From contig PBLV01000006.1 in assembly GCA_002721895.1 (NCBI GenBank), forward strand, positions 1-64,000: a DNA stretch of 64,000 nt, in the 5' to 3' direction. Numbering within the stretch: the stretch's first letter is position 1; every line of letters begins with the position of its first letter. This DNA is from Verrucomicrobiales bacterium. Its GTDB lineage: Bacteria > Verrucomicrobiota > Verrucomicrobiae > Limisphaerales > UBA1100. The translations under genes and the position numbers were made by a program. Positions 46,152-56,401 of this stretch are shown here, piece by piece. The notes under the pieces are model-generated. The model was not told the origin of the DNA, searched no databases, and worked only from the letters and a program-made list of their open reading frames with translations.

Positions 46152-49100
46152 TCAGCGGCCCATCGTGGCCAACCCCCCCAAGGTTGACGCCTCGTCCGTG
46201 CGCGGGCCGTAAAGCCACTGCCACACATCACGCAAATCCTCGAGGATTACGTAAAGCGCCGGTACCAACACAAGGGTTACTGTCGTTGCGAACATCACAC
46301 CAAACCCAAGCGAAATGGCCATCGGCACGAGAAACTGCGCCTGCACACTTTTCTCGAAAAACACCAACGGTGTCAGCCCCGCGAATGTTGTCAGGCTGGT
46401 CAGCCATATGGCACGAAAACGCGCTACCCCACTCACTCTAACAGCGTCAATTAGGTCCGTGTATTTCAACCGGTTGCGATTGACAAAGTCCACCATCACC
46501 AGGCTGTCGTTCACAACCACGCCCGTGAGCGCCACTACTCCAAACATCGAGAGAATCGTCAATTCCATCCCCATGATCAAATGGCCCAGAACCGCTCCGA
46601 TCAATCCAAACGGAATTGCACACATCACAATGAACGGTTGCACGTAGGACTTGAAGGGAATGGCCAGCAGTGCGTAGATCATGATCATGGCCACGAAATA
46701 GGCTTGGATGAGGCTGGCCATCGCCAGTTCCTGCTCCTCCCGAGCACCTTTGAAATCCGCCATCACACCCGGGTGAGCCTCCATGATTTCCGGCATGACA
46801 TCCTCGCGCAACCCTGCCACGACTTTGTCCGGTTCTGTCTGGCTGATGTCAATGTCCGCCGTGATCTTGACCGAGCGCCGTCCGTCAATTCGCTTGATGC
46901 TCGCAAAGCCACGTCCATGGGCGACCTCCGCGACTTCGCCAAAAGGCACCTCGCGGCCTCCCTTGAGGCGGATTCTCAACCCCCGCAAATCCTCAGGTGA
47001 TCTTCGATCCGAGTCGGGATACCGCACCATGACTTTTACGTCATCACGATGACGCTGGATTCGCTGTGCCTCTTCACCATAAAAGGCTTGGCGCACCTGT
47101 CTTGCCAAATCCGCCTGGGTCAGGCCCAACGCTTCCGCTTCCGACTTGATGCGAAGCTCCATCTCGCGTTTTCCCAACTTGATTGAATCACTGACATCCT
47201 GAACACCCGGGTACTCAGCCAGCTTTGCCTTTAGCTTTTCCGTGGCAGCCAACAACTCATCCAGATTCGGCCCACTGAGCCGCACGCTGATGGGTTTGCC
47301 CGTGGAGAATATGGATGCACTGAACCCAATCTCGGAAGCTCCCGCCATTTCTCCGGTCGCTTTCCGCCATTGATCCGCTATGGCCTGGCTTGTAATGGCG
47401 CGTTCTTCTGAAGGGGCCACTTCAATATGTACCTCCGCTTTGTGGCTCCCAAAATGGGTCGCCTCATAATTGCCTCCAGCAAACTCAGCCTCCATTCGAT
47501 AGGGTTGCATTCCGACCGTGGTTAGCATTTGCCGGAAAATATTGGTCCCTTCCGAATGGCTGCTGACAATTTGTTGCCGAACCTGTCCAGCGGCCACCTC
47601 AAGTCTTTTGGCTGCTTCAGCTGTTTTCTCCGCACTCGTGCCGCGCGGGAAAGTGACATAGGCAAAGACGTTGTCTCCCTCGACGGGCGGGAAGAACACA
47701 AACCGCACATGCCCACCGACATAGCTCGCAATAGTCAGGCATAACAGTGCCACGCCAGTGGCAACCGTCAGGTAACGCCATCGTAAACACCACTCAAGAA
47801 ACGGCTGATAAACGAAGAGTACGAACCGCTCCGCGCCTTGGGCAAAGCCCTGTTGGAAACGGGACCAGAAGCCTGGCTGCGCCGGTTTCACCGTCGGCAA
47901 ATCCCGCAAATGCGCAGGGAGAATGAATAGGCATTCCACCAATGAGAAGAGGAGTGTGGGCATGACAATCAGCGGAATGAAGCGAAGAATCTTGCCGGTA
48001 TTCCCTTCAATCGCTAACAAGGGATAGAACGCAACCACAGTGGTGAGGACGCCAAATATAACCGGTCGCGCAACTTCTGTGGCGCCTGCCACCGTGCTCT
48101 CGAGTCCGCCTCCATTGCGGTTCTGGTGCGTGTAGATATTTTCACCCAGAACGATCGCGTCATCCACCACAATGCCCAAGACCACAATGAAGGCAAATAA
48201 CGAGATGAGGCTGATGGAGACATCCATTGTCGGCATCAGCCACAGGGTGCCCATGAACGAGACTGGGATGCCAAACGTTACCCAAATTGCCAGTCGGAAC
48301 CGCAGGAACATGGCGAGGATCAGGAACACCAGCGCCAATCCCGCCTGTCCATTGCGCATGAGCAGATCGAGGCGGCCGCGAAGATAAGACGAGTCATCCT
48401 GCCATGTCTCAAGATCGACCCCCTCGGGCATAAGGTGACGAGCACCTTCCACATAGTCACGGGCGATGCCGGCAATTTCCAGCGCGCTCTGTTCCCCCAC
48501 TCGGAACACACGAACCAGCACAGCTGGTTTCCCGTTAAAGCGTGAAGATAAATCGGTGTCCGCAAATCCATCACGGACAAGTGCCACCTGCCCCAAAATC
48601 AATCGACTGCCATCCGGGTTTACGCGCAGGGTGATGTCGCGATAATCACCCGCGCGGTAAGCCTGTCCCTTGACCCGCAAAAGGATTTCGCCACTCTCAG
48701 TCTTGATCGTCCCTCCCGGCAAATCCAGTGAGCTTTTTCTAACGGCGGCTGCAACTTCATCAAAAGTCAGCCCAAATCGGCGAAGCTGCGCTTCGGGAAT
48801 CTCGATCGCAATTTCATAAGGTCGCGTATTCGCAAGTTCCACCTGCGTTATTCCCGGCAAAGCCAGCAACTCATCGCGCACGCGCTCCCCTGCCCTTTTC
48901 AGGGCTTTCTCCCCGACTTCACCGGAAACCGCCACATTGATCACCTGTTTGCGAATGATCAGCTCCGTGATTGTGGGCTTATCCGACTCCTCGGGTAATG
49001 TTTCAAGCGCATCGACTTTTTGTTTCACCTCATCCAGGAGCCTCCCTGAGTTCGTTCGCGGCAGCAATTCCACGCTCACCACTCCCAATCCTTCCGACGC

Positions 49101-49352
49101 TGTTGAGACGACCTGCTTTACCCCCTGCAGTCCCTGCACGGCATCCTCAATTTTAACGCAAATGCCCTCCTCAACCTCCGCTGGAGCCGCCCCGGGATAT
49201 GCCACCTGCACTAGCACCCAGTTGGAGTCAAATTCGGGAAATACCTCACGCCGGATTTTCGGCACCGCCATGAACCCGGCCACCAGAATGAACGCCGCCA
49301 AAAGATTTGCAGCCACGCGATTCACCGCAAACCAGCGGATGACTCTACTCAT
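46152..49352 (-). CDS. RND efflux transporter permease
   Basis: A 1066-aa inner-membrane RND pump of the AcrB/MexB-type superfamily. Motifs visible: EVFPEFDSNWVLVQVAYPGA, SISLISLFAFIVVLGIVVDD with AIVLGENIYTH (helix 4 Asp pair), and ALTGVVVNDSLVMVDFVNRN. Twelve membrane helices and two large periplasmic loops are expected. The start is ATG 49352, overlapping the adaptor stop by 8 nt (ATGAGTAG). The RND-adaptor-outer-membrane-TetR order points to drug or toxin export; the substrate is not shown. Confidence 0.95.
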   Translation of the reverse strand: MSRVIRWFAVNRVAANLLAAFILVAGFMAVPKIRREVFPEFDSNWVLVQVAYPGAAPAEVEEGICVKIEDAVQGLQGVKQVVSTASEGLGVVSVELLPRTNSGRLLDEVKQKVDALETLPEESDKPTITELIIRKQVINVAVSGEVGEKALKRAGERVRDELLALPGITQVELANTRPYEIAIEIPEAQLRRFGLTFDEVAAAVRKSSLDLPGGTIKTESGEILLRVKGQAYRAGDYRDITLRVNPDGSRLILGQVALVRDGFADTDLSSRFNGKPAVLVRVFRVGEQSALEIAGIARDYVEGARHLMPEGVDLETWQDDSSYLRGRLDLLMRNGQAGLALVFLILAMFLRFRLAIWVTFGIPVSFMGTLWLMPTMDVSISLISLFAFIVVLGIVVDDAIVLGENIYTHQNRNGGGLESTVAGATEVARPVIFGVLTTVVAFYPLLAIEGNTGKILRFIPLIVMPTLLFSLVECLFILPAHLRDLPTVKPAQPGFWSRFQQGFAQGAERFVLFVYQPFLEWCLRWRYLTVATGVALLCLTIASYVGGHVRFVFFPPVEGDNVFAYVTFPRGTSAEKTAEAAKRLEVAAGQVRQQIVSSHSEGTNIFRQMLTTVGMQPYRMEAEFAGGNYEATHFGSHKAEVHIEVAPSEERAITSQAIADQWRKATGEMAGASEIGFSASIFSTGKPISVRLSGPNLDELLAATEKLKAKLAEYPGVQDVSDSIKLGKREMELRIKSEAEALGLTQADLARQVRQAFYGEEAQRIQRHRDDVKVMVRYPDSDRRSPEDLRGLRIRLKGGREVPFGEVAEVAHGRGFASIKRIDGRRSVKITADIDISQTEPDKVVAGLREDVMPEIMEAHPGVMADFKGAREEQELAMASLIQAYFVAMIMIYALLAIPFKSYVQPFIVMCAIPFGLIGAVLGHLIMGMELTILSMFGVVALTGVVVNDSLVMVDFVNRNRLKYTDLIDAVRVSGVARFRAIWLTSLTTFAGLTPLVFFEKSVQAQFLVPMAISLGFGVMFATTVTLVLVPALYVILEDLRDVWQWLYGPRTDEASTLGGLATMGR

Positions 49353-50628
49353 CCATCCCCTCCGTATCCAAAACAACCGTCATGCCATCTACATATGCCT
49401 CGACCGGTGTCAGGCAAACGTCTTCCCCTTCATCCAGCCCGCCCTTGATCACCACATGATCATGGGTGGTTAAAATCACCTCTACCTCTCGGGCATGCAG
49501 CTTACCCTCCTTGAAAACGTGCACACCCCCCCCTTCCCGCAGGACAATTCGTGGCAACACCACGACATCCTCAATCAACTCCCCATCAATTTCCGCGGAA
49601 ACAAACAGACCATAACTCAGTGTACTATCCTCCAACTCAGAGTAGGGATCATTCACTTCAGCGACAACCGACACCATGCGCGTTCCGCTGTCCACCTCTC
49701 CAAGCCCCCGCACAACCTGACCTCGCCACCGCCCACCAGCAGCAGACCGGAATCTGGCTTTCGGCCCATTCACGATGTTAGTGCCACCGCGAAGACCATT
49801 CTTCATTCCCAAAAACTCAAAGTCCTCCTGCGGTAACGCCAGCCGAACAACCCCCACATCGACAGACTCCAAGCGAGCCAGAGCAATTCCAGGAGACACC
49901 ACCTGCCCAATGCCAACCATTCTGGAATCCACTCGCCCCTTGAAAGGCGCACGAATGACACAGCGGGCCACATTCAGCTCAGCTATTTTTTCCGCCGCAC
50001 GGGCCGCCTCGAGTTCTGCAACATCAGATTTCTCCTTGGCTGCGGATGCCCACCACATGGCCTTTGCCGATTCCAACCCCGCCCGGGCTTCCTTCAACTG
50101 TGGTTCACGAGCCAACAGGGCCGGCGGCTCTCCCTGCCGTCCGATTAGTTTCCATTCTGCAATTGCGGCTCGGGCTTCAGCCTCCTCTCTCGATATCCGG
50201 GCTTCCCATTGAGCCATCTGAGCCCGGGCGCTGCTCATCTGAGCCAGAGCGTTTGTGATTCCCGCTTGCGCAACCTCCAACCGCGCCCTTGCCTGTCGCA
50301 GGGCCAAATCGTAGTCCACAGAGTCAAGTTCCAGCAGAATATCCCCTACCTCAAACAAGCCGCCATCAATCAACGACGAAGATATGGTGACCACCCGGCC
50401 TTTAACCTCACTGGACAAGTCCACGGCCATTCGCGCTCTCACGGTGCCTTGTGACCGAATCACGGGTTGATAATGGCCGAGCTGAACCTTTTGTACCTTC
50501 ACGCGCGGATGAAATGGCGTTCGCTCAACAGGCTTGGCCACCTTTCGATTTAACACCAACCAAGCCCCACCCCACGCACCAGCACCCATCACCAGTATCG
50601 GCAACAATATCTGCAGCGCTCTTTTCAC
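49345..50628 (-). CDS. RND efflux periplasmic adaptor subunit
   Basis: A 427-aa membrane fusion protein. An N-terminal membrane anchor (ILLPILVMGAGAWGGAWLVL) precedes the barrel-sandwich fold (VIRSQGTVRARMAVDLSSEV, VGDILLELDSVDYDLALRQA), a coiled-coil hairpin, and ARCVIRAPFKGRVDSRMVGI closing the hybrid domain. It links the RND pump to the outer-membrane channel. The start is GTG 50628, which overlaps the OMF stop by 1 nt (TAGTG). Confidence 0.94.
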   Translation of the reverse strand: MKRALQILLPILVMGAGAWGGAWLVLNRKVAKPVERTPFHPRVKVQKVQLGHYQPVIRSQGTVRARMAVDLSSEVKGRVVTISSSLIDGGLFEVGDILLELDSVDYDLALRQARARLEVAQAGITNALAQMSSARAQMAQWEARISREEAEARAAIAEWKLIGRQGEPPALLAREPQLKEARAGLESAKAMWWASAAKEKSDVAELEAARAAEKIAELNVARCVIRAPFKGRVDSRMVGIGQVVSPGIALARLESVDVGVVRLALPQEDFEFLGMKNGLRGGTNIVNGPKARFRSAAGGRWRGQVVRGLGEVDSGTRMVSVVAEVNDPYSELEDSTLSYGLFVSAEIDGELIEDVVVLPRIVLREGGGVHVFKEGKLHAREVEVILTTHDHVVIKGGLDEGEDVCLTPVEAYVDGMTVVLDTEGMDE

Positions 50629-52040
50629 TAATCACGCCTCCCTGGAAACCCGCCCCCCAGCGCCATATGGAGATTCACCCGGTTCTCAAGCATGCTTCGC
50701 AGCACTGTCAAACGCTGACTTGACGATTCGTTCAATCGCCGCCTTGCATCCAGCACGGTGACAAAATCTTCTATACCCTGCGCGTAACGCTGTTCAGCCA
50801 AGGCCAAGGCTTCACCGGACCGGCCCATAACCTGCCTCAACCGCAACTCACGTTCACGCAACATTGGTTCCAGCGCCAAGGCTGTTTCCACTTCGCCAAA
50901 CGCCCTTAAGACAATGCTCCTATATTTTAGGACCGCCTCAGCGGCACGCGCCTCTTCCAGTTGGACATTTGCCCGAAGACGCCCTCCTGAGAACAATGGC
51001 TGCACAAGGTTTGACCCCAGAGACCAAACCAGAAAATTGTTGTTCATGAGATTCTCAAGTTCATCACTGGATGTCCCTCCTGAGGTGGTCAAAGAAATTT
51101 TCGGATACAATTCCCCCTTCGCACTTCCAATCCGGGCATCCGCGGCCAACACCCGCAAGCGAGCAGCCCTCAAGTCAGGCCGCCGTGTCAATAAATCCGA
51201 AGGCAAACCGACCGGGATAGGGCCCAACGCCTCGGGCATGACCGCAAATGGACCCAGTTGTCCCTCGGGATAACGGCCGATTAAAATCTCAAGTTGCCTT
51301 CGGCCCTGCTCGACCACCTCCATCCATTGCGCAATCACCGCCTTGTTGGCTGCAAAGCTGGCCTCCGCTTGGCGTAAATCCAGCATGGGTCTAACCCCAA
51401 GTTCATATCGCAACCGAGCCTGATTCACGGCCGCCTCCAGTATCTTCCCATTTCGACGGGCAAATTCCACCTGCTGGCCAGCTTCAACTGAGAGGAACCA
51501 AGCCTTCACAACCTGTCCAGCCATGGAAATCCGTGCCGCCGCCACGTCCGCCCGCGCAACTTCGACATCAGCCAGTGCCGCTATCTGGCCTGCGCGGATT
51601 CGGCCCCACAAATCCAATTCCCATGAAGTCGCCAATGAGAATCGGTAGGATTCAGAGCGCGATGACAGAACTCCACCTGCCCCGGGAAGAGGAAGCCCAA
51701 TAAAATTGCTCTGCTTCCTGCCGCCTTCCAAGTTCGCATTAACCACCGGCAAGCGTTCTGCCCCGGCAATCCGAGCGCGCAAACGGGCCTGTTCAAGCCG
51801 CTGCCCTGTTGCCTGAAGATCGTGGTTGCGTTCCAGCGCCTCTTTCACCATGGCATTCAGGTCATCATCCCCAAACTGTCTCCACCACTCCTCCAAAGGT
51901 GCCCGCGAGGCGACTTCTGTCGCCCGCCACTGCGCCGGAAAATCCGGAGCCACCCGTTCGCGCCTCGGTAACTCCATTTGACAACTGACTCCAAGGCAGG
52001 ATGCCACCGCCAAAATTGTTCCAGCACAAATCTTCATCAC
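50628..52040 (-). CDS. outer-membrane efflux channel lipoprotein (NodT family)
   Basis: A 470-aa TolC-like channel with a lipobox-like signal (AVASCLGVSC). OEP-domain blocks are EEWWRQFGDDDLNAMVKEAL, SWELDLWGRIRAGQIAALAD and LLTRRPDLRAARLRVLAADA, typical of NodT-type channels. It forms a trimeric tunnel for the pump. The start overlaps the tetR stop (ATGA) and the stop overlaps the adaptor start, so the three efflux genes and their regulator form one transcript. Confidence 0.93.
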   Translation of the reverse strand: MMKICAGTILAVASCLGVSCQMELPRRERVAPDFPAQWRATEVASRAPLEEWWRQFGDDDLNAMVKEALERNHDLQATGQRLEQARLRARIAGAERLPVVNANLEGGRKQSNFIGLPLPGAGGVLSSRSESYRFSLATSWELDLWGRIRAGQIAALADVEVARADVAAARISMAGQVVKAWFLSVEAGQQVEFARRNGKILEAAVNQARLRYELGVRPMLDLRQAEASFAANKAVIAQWMEVVEQGRRQLEILIGRYPEGQLGPFAVMPEALGPIPVGLPSDLLTRRPDLRAARLRVLAADARIGSAKGELYPKISLTTSGGTSSDELENLMNNNFLVWSLGSNLVQPLFSGGRLRANVQLEEARAAEAVLKYRSIVLRAFGEVETALALEPMLRERELRLRQVMGRSGEALALAEQRYAQGIEDFVTVLDARRRLNESSSQRLTVLRSMLENRVNLHMALGGGFPGRRD

Positions 52041-52663
52041 GCCTTTGCCTTCAATCCCGCCGCAAGAAAGGTCACCAATCTTTGAATCATTCCTTCCGTG
52101 TCATCAGGATCACACAATCCGCCAGAGAACTCACCAAGACGTTCCGCGTCAGCCATCGTATGAGCCATTGCGCCCACCAGAAAATGCAGTCGCCAAAGCA
52201 GATCCACTTGCGGCACCTTGGGCAGCGCCTTTTGGAAGGCCGGCATGAAGCGCTCGGCAACCGCCGCGACTTGCCGATTCAACAATTCCTGAATCTTCTC
52301 GTCCGGCTCCGTGAAACACCGCCCCAATAACCGCATGAATTCGCGCCCGCCTTTGTTCGGATCCCGGCTCAGCCGCAACGCCGGCCCCACCAATGCCTCC
52401 AGAATCTTTTCCAAGGAAACCCTGCGTGATCGCCGCTCAGCTTCCTCCAGCAAAGCCAGTCTTTCCGCATTCAAGGGAACCAACCGGCGAGCCAATACCG
52501 ATTGCAGGAGGGATTCCTTGCTGCCGAAATGATAATGCACCGCGGCAAGATTCACCTTCGCTCGGCCAATAACTTGGCGAAGTGAAGTCGCATTCGGCCC
52601 ACGCCGCGCAAACAGCTCCTCCGCCGCATCGAGTATGATTGTCTTGGTGTCCTTCTGTTTCAT
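52037..52663 (-). CDS. TetR/AcrR-family regulator (first gene of efflux operon)
   Basis: A 208-aa regulator with a TetR HTH (TIILDAAEELFARRGPNATS, GRAKVNLAAVHYHFGSKESL) and a CerR/AefR-like C-terminal domain. It is the first gene of the operon (ATGA with the OMF) and most likely represses its own transcript until a drug or toxin binds. A palindrome that fits its operator lies 10 bp upstream (52673-52688). Confidence 0.93.
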   Translation of the reverse strand: MKQKDTKTIILDAAEELFARRGPNATSLRQVIGRAKVNLAAVHYHFGSKESLLQSVLARRLVPLNAERLALLEEAERRSRRVSLEKILEALVGPALRLSRDPNKGGREFMRLLGRCFTEPDEKIQELLNRQVAAVAERFMPAFQKALPKVPQVDLLWRLHFLVGAMAHTMADAERLGEFSGGLCDPDDTEGMIQRLVTFLAAGLKAKA

Positions 52664-52672
52664 TCTATTGAA

Positions 52673-52715
52673 TCAAACGAATGTTTGAAACTAATGATTT
52701 AGAGCAGGTTGTCAA
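52673..52715 (-). promoter_or_regulatory. candidate operator and promoter of the efflux operon
   Basis: A perfect 6-bp palindrome with 4-bp centre (TCAAAC-GAAT-GTTTGA, 52673-52688) lies just upstream of tetR. On the minus strand a perfect TTGACA is at 52710-52715; the -10 at 16 bp (TAGTTT, 52688-52693) is weak and abuts the palindrome. Binding of the TetR product here would block transcription. Confidence 0.6.
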
Positions 52716-52809
52716 CCCCGCACATGATTTCGGTCATCCCGCCAGATTGCCTTGCGGGCAAAGTCTTGATTTCATGGTTGTTTTCTAAGAGAATCGGAGG
52801 GTCGTGCGG

Positions 52810-54972
52810 ATGGTCGTCGAGAGAGGTGCTGGCGTTCTGGTGGCAATGATTTGCCTCGGCTTCGCCCTGCCTGTTCATGCTGCTCCACCGGTCGATTTCA
52901 CCAATGACATCATCCCCTTGATATCCCGGCTTGGCTGCAATGCGTCCGCCTGCCATGGCAAGGCCGAGGGCCAAAACGGCTTTAAGCTGTCCGTGTTTGC
53001 CCACGATCCAGAGGGAGATTTCCGCGCATTGACACGGGAAAGCCGCGGGCGCCGCATTTCCCCCACTGCCCCGGCTGACAGCCTGTTGCTGCGGAAAATT
53101 TCAGGAGCCATTGGCCACGGGGGTGGAGTTCGCGCTCCCAAGAACTCGAGGGCCTACTCACTGTTCCTGCGATGGATCAAAGATGGCACGCCATACGAGA
53201 TAGGTGGACGCCCGGCATTGACCCGGATCAGGCTGGAACCTTCCCGGCAGACAGCAGCATTGAACGTAAGTCAGCCTTTAAAGGTCATGGCCGAATTCTC
53301 GGACAATACACGTAGGGACGTTACTTGGCTGTCGATTTTTCACTCCAATGATACCAACATGGCGGAGGTCGATGAAAAGGGCATTGTCACCATCGGGAAT
53401 TCCGTCGGGCAAACATCGGTGATGGCGCGCTACCAAGGAAAGGTTGCCACCTTTCAAGCCATAGTGCCTAGACCTGGCCCCGGGGTTGCTTATCCCAATC
53501 TGCCCAACCACAACTTTATTGACCCGATTGTCGACTCTCATTTAAAGAGGCTGAACATCATCCCGTCGCTCCTGTCTGATGATGCTACTTTTCTTCGGCG
53601 CGTTTACCTCGACATCGCAGGTCGCCTTCCCACCGCCAATGAATCCGAAACTTTCCTTTCCAATAACACCCCAGACAAAAGAAGCGGGTTGGTGGAAGCA
53701 CTCCTAGAAACACCCGAATTCGCTGATTACTGGGCATTAAAATGGGCCGACCTGCTTCGCGTGGACCGACTCAAGCTGGGGCACGAGGATGCGTACCGTT
53801 ATTACAAGTGGATTCACGAATCCCTTTCGAAAAACAAGCCCTTGGATCGTCTCGCCCACGAACTGCTCACCGCCGAGGGACCGCTGACGGAGCAGCCCGC
53901 CGGCTTTTTCTATCGGGCTGCGAACAATACAGGCGATATGGCAGCAATGGTATCCCAAGTCTTTCTGGGAGTACGCATTACCTGCGCAGAATGCCATCAA
54001 CACCCCTATGATCGTTGGACTCAGCAGGACTACCACGCCATGCGTGGATTTTTCCAACAAGTGACAACCAAAAATTCTGCCGTCGGACTGGCGCTCTTGG
54101 CTGAGGGTAATCCGACCATCAAGCACCCACGCACCGGTGCGGTCATCCGGCCCTATCCTCTCGGCGAATCGATGCCCGAGAAGTCGCCCCAAGGGGACCG
54201 TCGCCACGCGCTGGCGAACTGGATGATTCACCCGGAAAACCCCTACTTCGCCCGCAATTTGGCCAATCGATTGTGGGCTCACTTTCTGGGAAAAGGCTTG
54301 ATCACACCCATTGACGACCTGCGGGAAACCAATCCGCCCAGCAATCCGGAACTACTGGACGCCCTGGCCGCAAGCCTCGTCAAAAACAATTACGACCTGA
54401 AGAAGATGATCCGGACCATCACTCATTCACGTACCTATCAGCTATCTTCGAAACCCAACGCCACCAATCTGTCCGACGAGCAGAATTTTTCGCGGGCACT
54501 CTTTCGGCGGCTGCCGGCGGAGGTGTTAATGGACGCTGTGTGCGATGTGACGGGAGTGGATGAGAAATTTGACGGCGTGCCGCGCGGCTATCGAGCCGTG
54601 CAACTTTGGGACAGCCAGGTGCAGCATTACTTCCTAAAACTCTTCGGCCGCCCGGCTCGCGCGACGGTGTGCGAATGCGAGCGCGTCACGGGTGCTTCCA
54701 TGGGGCAGGCATTGCATCTAATGAATTCCCCAAACATTCAAACCAAACTTGCCCACGAAGGCGGTCGAATCAAGCGACTGACGTTCAAACACGAGGACGA
54801 TGCAGATATAGTACGCCAGCTCTACCTCAGCACCTTTAGCCGCCCACCCAGTCGCGACGAAATGAACACCGGCCTGCAATATCTAGGCAGCCGCCGATTC
54901 CAACGCCGCAGAGCCGCCGAGGATCTCGCTTGGAGTCTGATGAACTCACTCGAATTTATCTTTAACCACTGA
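52810..54972 (+). CDS. DUF1549/DUF1553 protein (PSD1-type) with Ig-like domain
   Basis: A 720-aa secreted PVC protein with a signal peptide (VLVAMICLGFALPVHAAPPV). It carries a C-x4-CH motif (CNASACHG) near the start, a bacterial Ig-like domain (about 150-220, VMAEFSDNTRRDVTWLSIFH), DUF1549 with a CxxCH in ITCAECHQHPYDRW, and DUF1553 with LANWMIHPENPYFARNLANR. These proteins occur in polysaccharide-degrading PVC species, but the reaction is unknown. I chose ATG 52810, 9 nt after GGAGG; GTG 52804 is the alternative. It precedes the DUF1501 gene. Confidence 0.9.
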   Translation: MVVERGAGVLVAMICLGFALPVHAAPPVDFTNDIIPLISRLGCNASACHGKAEGQNGFKLSVFAHDPEGDFRALTRESRGRRISPTAPADSLLLRKISGAIGHGGGVRAPKNSRAYSLFLRWIKDGTPYEIGGRPALTRIRLEPSRQTAALNVSQPLKVMAEFSDNTRRDVTWLSIFHSNDTNMAEVDEKGIVTIGNSVGQTSVMARYQGKVATFQAIVPRPGPGVAYPNLPNHNFIDPIVDSHLKRLNIIPSLLSDDATFLRRVYLDIAGRLPTANESETFLSNNTPDKRSGLVEALLETPEFADYWALKWADLLRVDRLKLGHEDAYRYYKWIHESLSKNKPLDRLAHELLTAEGPLTEQPAGFFYRAANNTGDMAAMVSQVFLGVRITCAECHQHPYDRWTQQDYHAMRGFFQQVTTKNSAVGLALLAEGNPTIKHPRTGAVIRPYPLGESMPEKSPQGDRRHALANWMIHPENPYFARNLANRLWAHFLGKGLITPIDDLRETNPPSNPELLDALAASLVKNNYDLKKMIRTITHSRTYQLSSKPNATNLSDEQNFSRALFRRLPAEVLMDAVCDVTGVDEKFDGVPRGYRAVQLWDSQVQHYFLKLFGRPARATVCECERVTGASMGQALHLMNSPNIQTKLAHEGGRIKRLTFKHEDDADIVRQLYLSTFSRPPSRDEMNTGLQYLGSRRFQRRRAAEDLAWSLMNSLEFIFNH

Positions 54973-55014
54973 ACATCTTGTCATAAAGCGCGTCGAAATT
55001 AGGGGGAATCGATT

Positions 55015-56346
55015 ATGGCCATTAGAAATTTTTGTGATTATTGGGCGAGGCGCGATTTTTTGCGCGTGGGCGCCGCAGGGGCATTTGGGTTGAACCTTTC
55101 AATAAGCCGTCTGCTTGAGGCGGCGGCGAAAGGAGAAGTTGACCCATCGAAGAGTGACATCAGCTTCATCTTCATTTTCCTCAAGGGCGGCCTCAGCACA
55201 ATCGATACGTTTGACATGAAGCCGGACGCGCCGTCGGAAATCCGTGGCCCCTTCAATCCCATCCGGTCAAACGTGCCGGGACTCCATGTGGGTGAGCACA
55301 TCCCGGAGACAGCGAAGGTCATGGACAAGTTTTCGCTGGTGCGTTCCTTCACCCATAGCAACGCGGGCCACGGACCGGCGGACCATTACATGTTCACCGG
55401 TTTTCACCCTGTCAGCGGATTCAATGGCGGCCTCAAGCCGAACAATCAGCACCCCTCAATGGGCTCCGTGATTGCGCACAAGCTTGGGCCCCGTGGCCCC
55501 ATTCCACCATACGTGTGCCTGCCGAACATGCACAATAGTGGGAGCTCCGCCTATCTCGGAGCCAAGGCCGCGCCATTCACCATCGAGGCGGACCCCAGTT
55601 CCCCGGGCTTTGCTGTTCCGGATTTGCAACCGCCGTTGTCAGTGGATGCGGTGCGTGTATTGGATCGGCGCGGGTTGCTTGAGGAGGTAGATCGTTTCCA
55701 AAAAAGCGCCGAAGCAAAAGCCAACCAAGGCACGCGCGAACTCGGCGTGTTCGCCCAACGCGCCACGGAACTGATGACCAGCAAGGCAGCCAAGGAAGCG
55801 TTCGACATCCATAAGGAATCACCCAAGCTGCGCGACGCCTACGGGCGCACCACGCTCGGCCAGTCCTGCCTCATGGCTCGCAGGCTTGTGGAGGCTGGCG
55901 TTCGCTGCGTAACCGTGGATCATTCAAACTGGGATACACATTTTCACAACTTTCGCGTGTTGAAGGAGGATCTTTTGCCAAAATTCGACATGGCCATCCC
56001 CACCTTCTTTCGTGACATGGAAGACCGCGGCCTGCTCAAAAAAACCGTTGTCGTGCTTACGGGAGAATTTGGACGCACCCCGAAAATCAACGCCAAAGCC
56101 GGCCGGGACCACTGGAGCCGCAGCTTCACCGTGGCCATTGGTGGCGGCGGCATCCAAGGCGGGCGGGTAATAGGCAAAAGCGACAAGTGGGCGATGGACC
56201 CTGCTGAAAACCCATACGGCCCCGAGGATCTTTGTGCCACGGTATATCACCTGCTGGGCATCAATCCTCGTAGCGAAATGCATACGCCCGAAGGCCGCCC
56301 TGTGATGCTCACCAACAACGGCCGCATCATTAAGGAACTGCTGTGA
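55015..56346 (+). CDS. DUF1501 (sulfatase-like) secreted protein
   Basis: A 443-aa protein of the DUF1501 family. A Tat-type signal (RRDFLRVGAAGAFGLNL) precedes the domain, with FIFLKGGLSTIDTFDMKPDA, SNAGHGPADHYMFTGFHP and VVVLTGEFGRTPKINAKAGR. The fold is related to alkaline phosphatase and sulfatase; no catalytic function has been shown. It pairs with the upstream DUF1549/1553 gene, with 42 bp between, a standard PVC gene pair. Confidence 0.92.
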   Translation: MAIRNFCDYWARRDFLRVGAAGAFGLNLSISRLLEAAAKGEVDPSKSDISFIFIFLKGGLSTIDTFDMKPDAPSEIRGPFNPIRSNVPGLHVGEHIPETAKVMDKFSLVRSFTHSNAGHGPADHYMFTGFHPVSGFNGGLKPNNQHPSMGSVIAHKLGPRGPIPPYVCLPNMHNSGSSAYLGAKAAPFTIEADPSSPGFAVPDLQPPLSVDAVRVLDRRGLLEEVDRFQKSAEAKANQGTRELGVFAQRATELMTSKAAKEAFDIHKESPKLRDAYGRTTLGQSCLMARRLVEAGVRCVTVDHSNWDTHFHNFRVLKEDLLPKFDMAIPTFFRDMEDRGLLKKTVVVLTGEFGRTPKINAKAGRDHWSRSFTVAIGGGGIQGGRVIGKSDKWAMDPAENPYGPEDLCATVYHLLGINPRSEMHTPEGRPVMLTNNGRIIKELL

Positions 56347-56349
56347 CAT

Positions 56350-56370
56350 GCTGTCGGCATCTTGCCGGTA
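56350..56370. repeat. single copy of the dispersed repeat arm
   Basis: This 21-bp segment matches one arm of the palindrome at 2159-2220 with two differences. It sits just after the DUF1501 stop, again beyond a gene end. No second arm is seen, so it may be a decayed copy. Confidence 0.6.
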
Positions 56371-56401
56371 AAGTCAGCAGCCGCCGGGTTGGAAATTCAA
56401 A

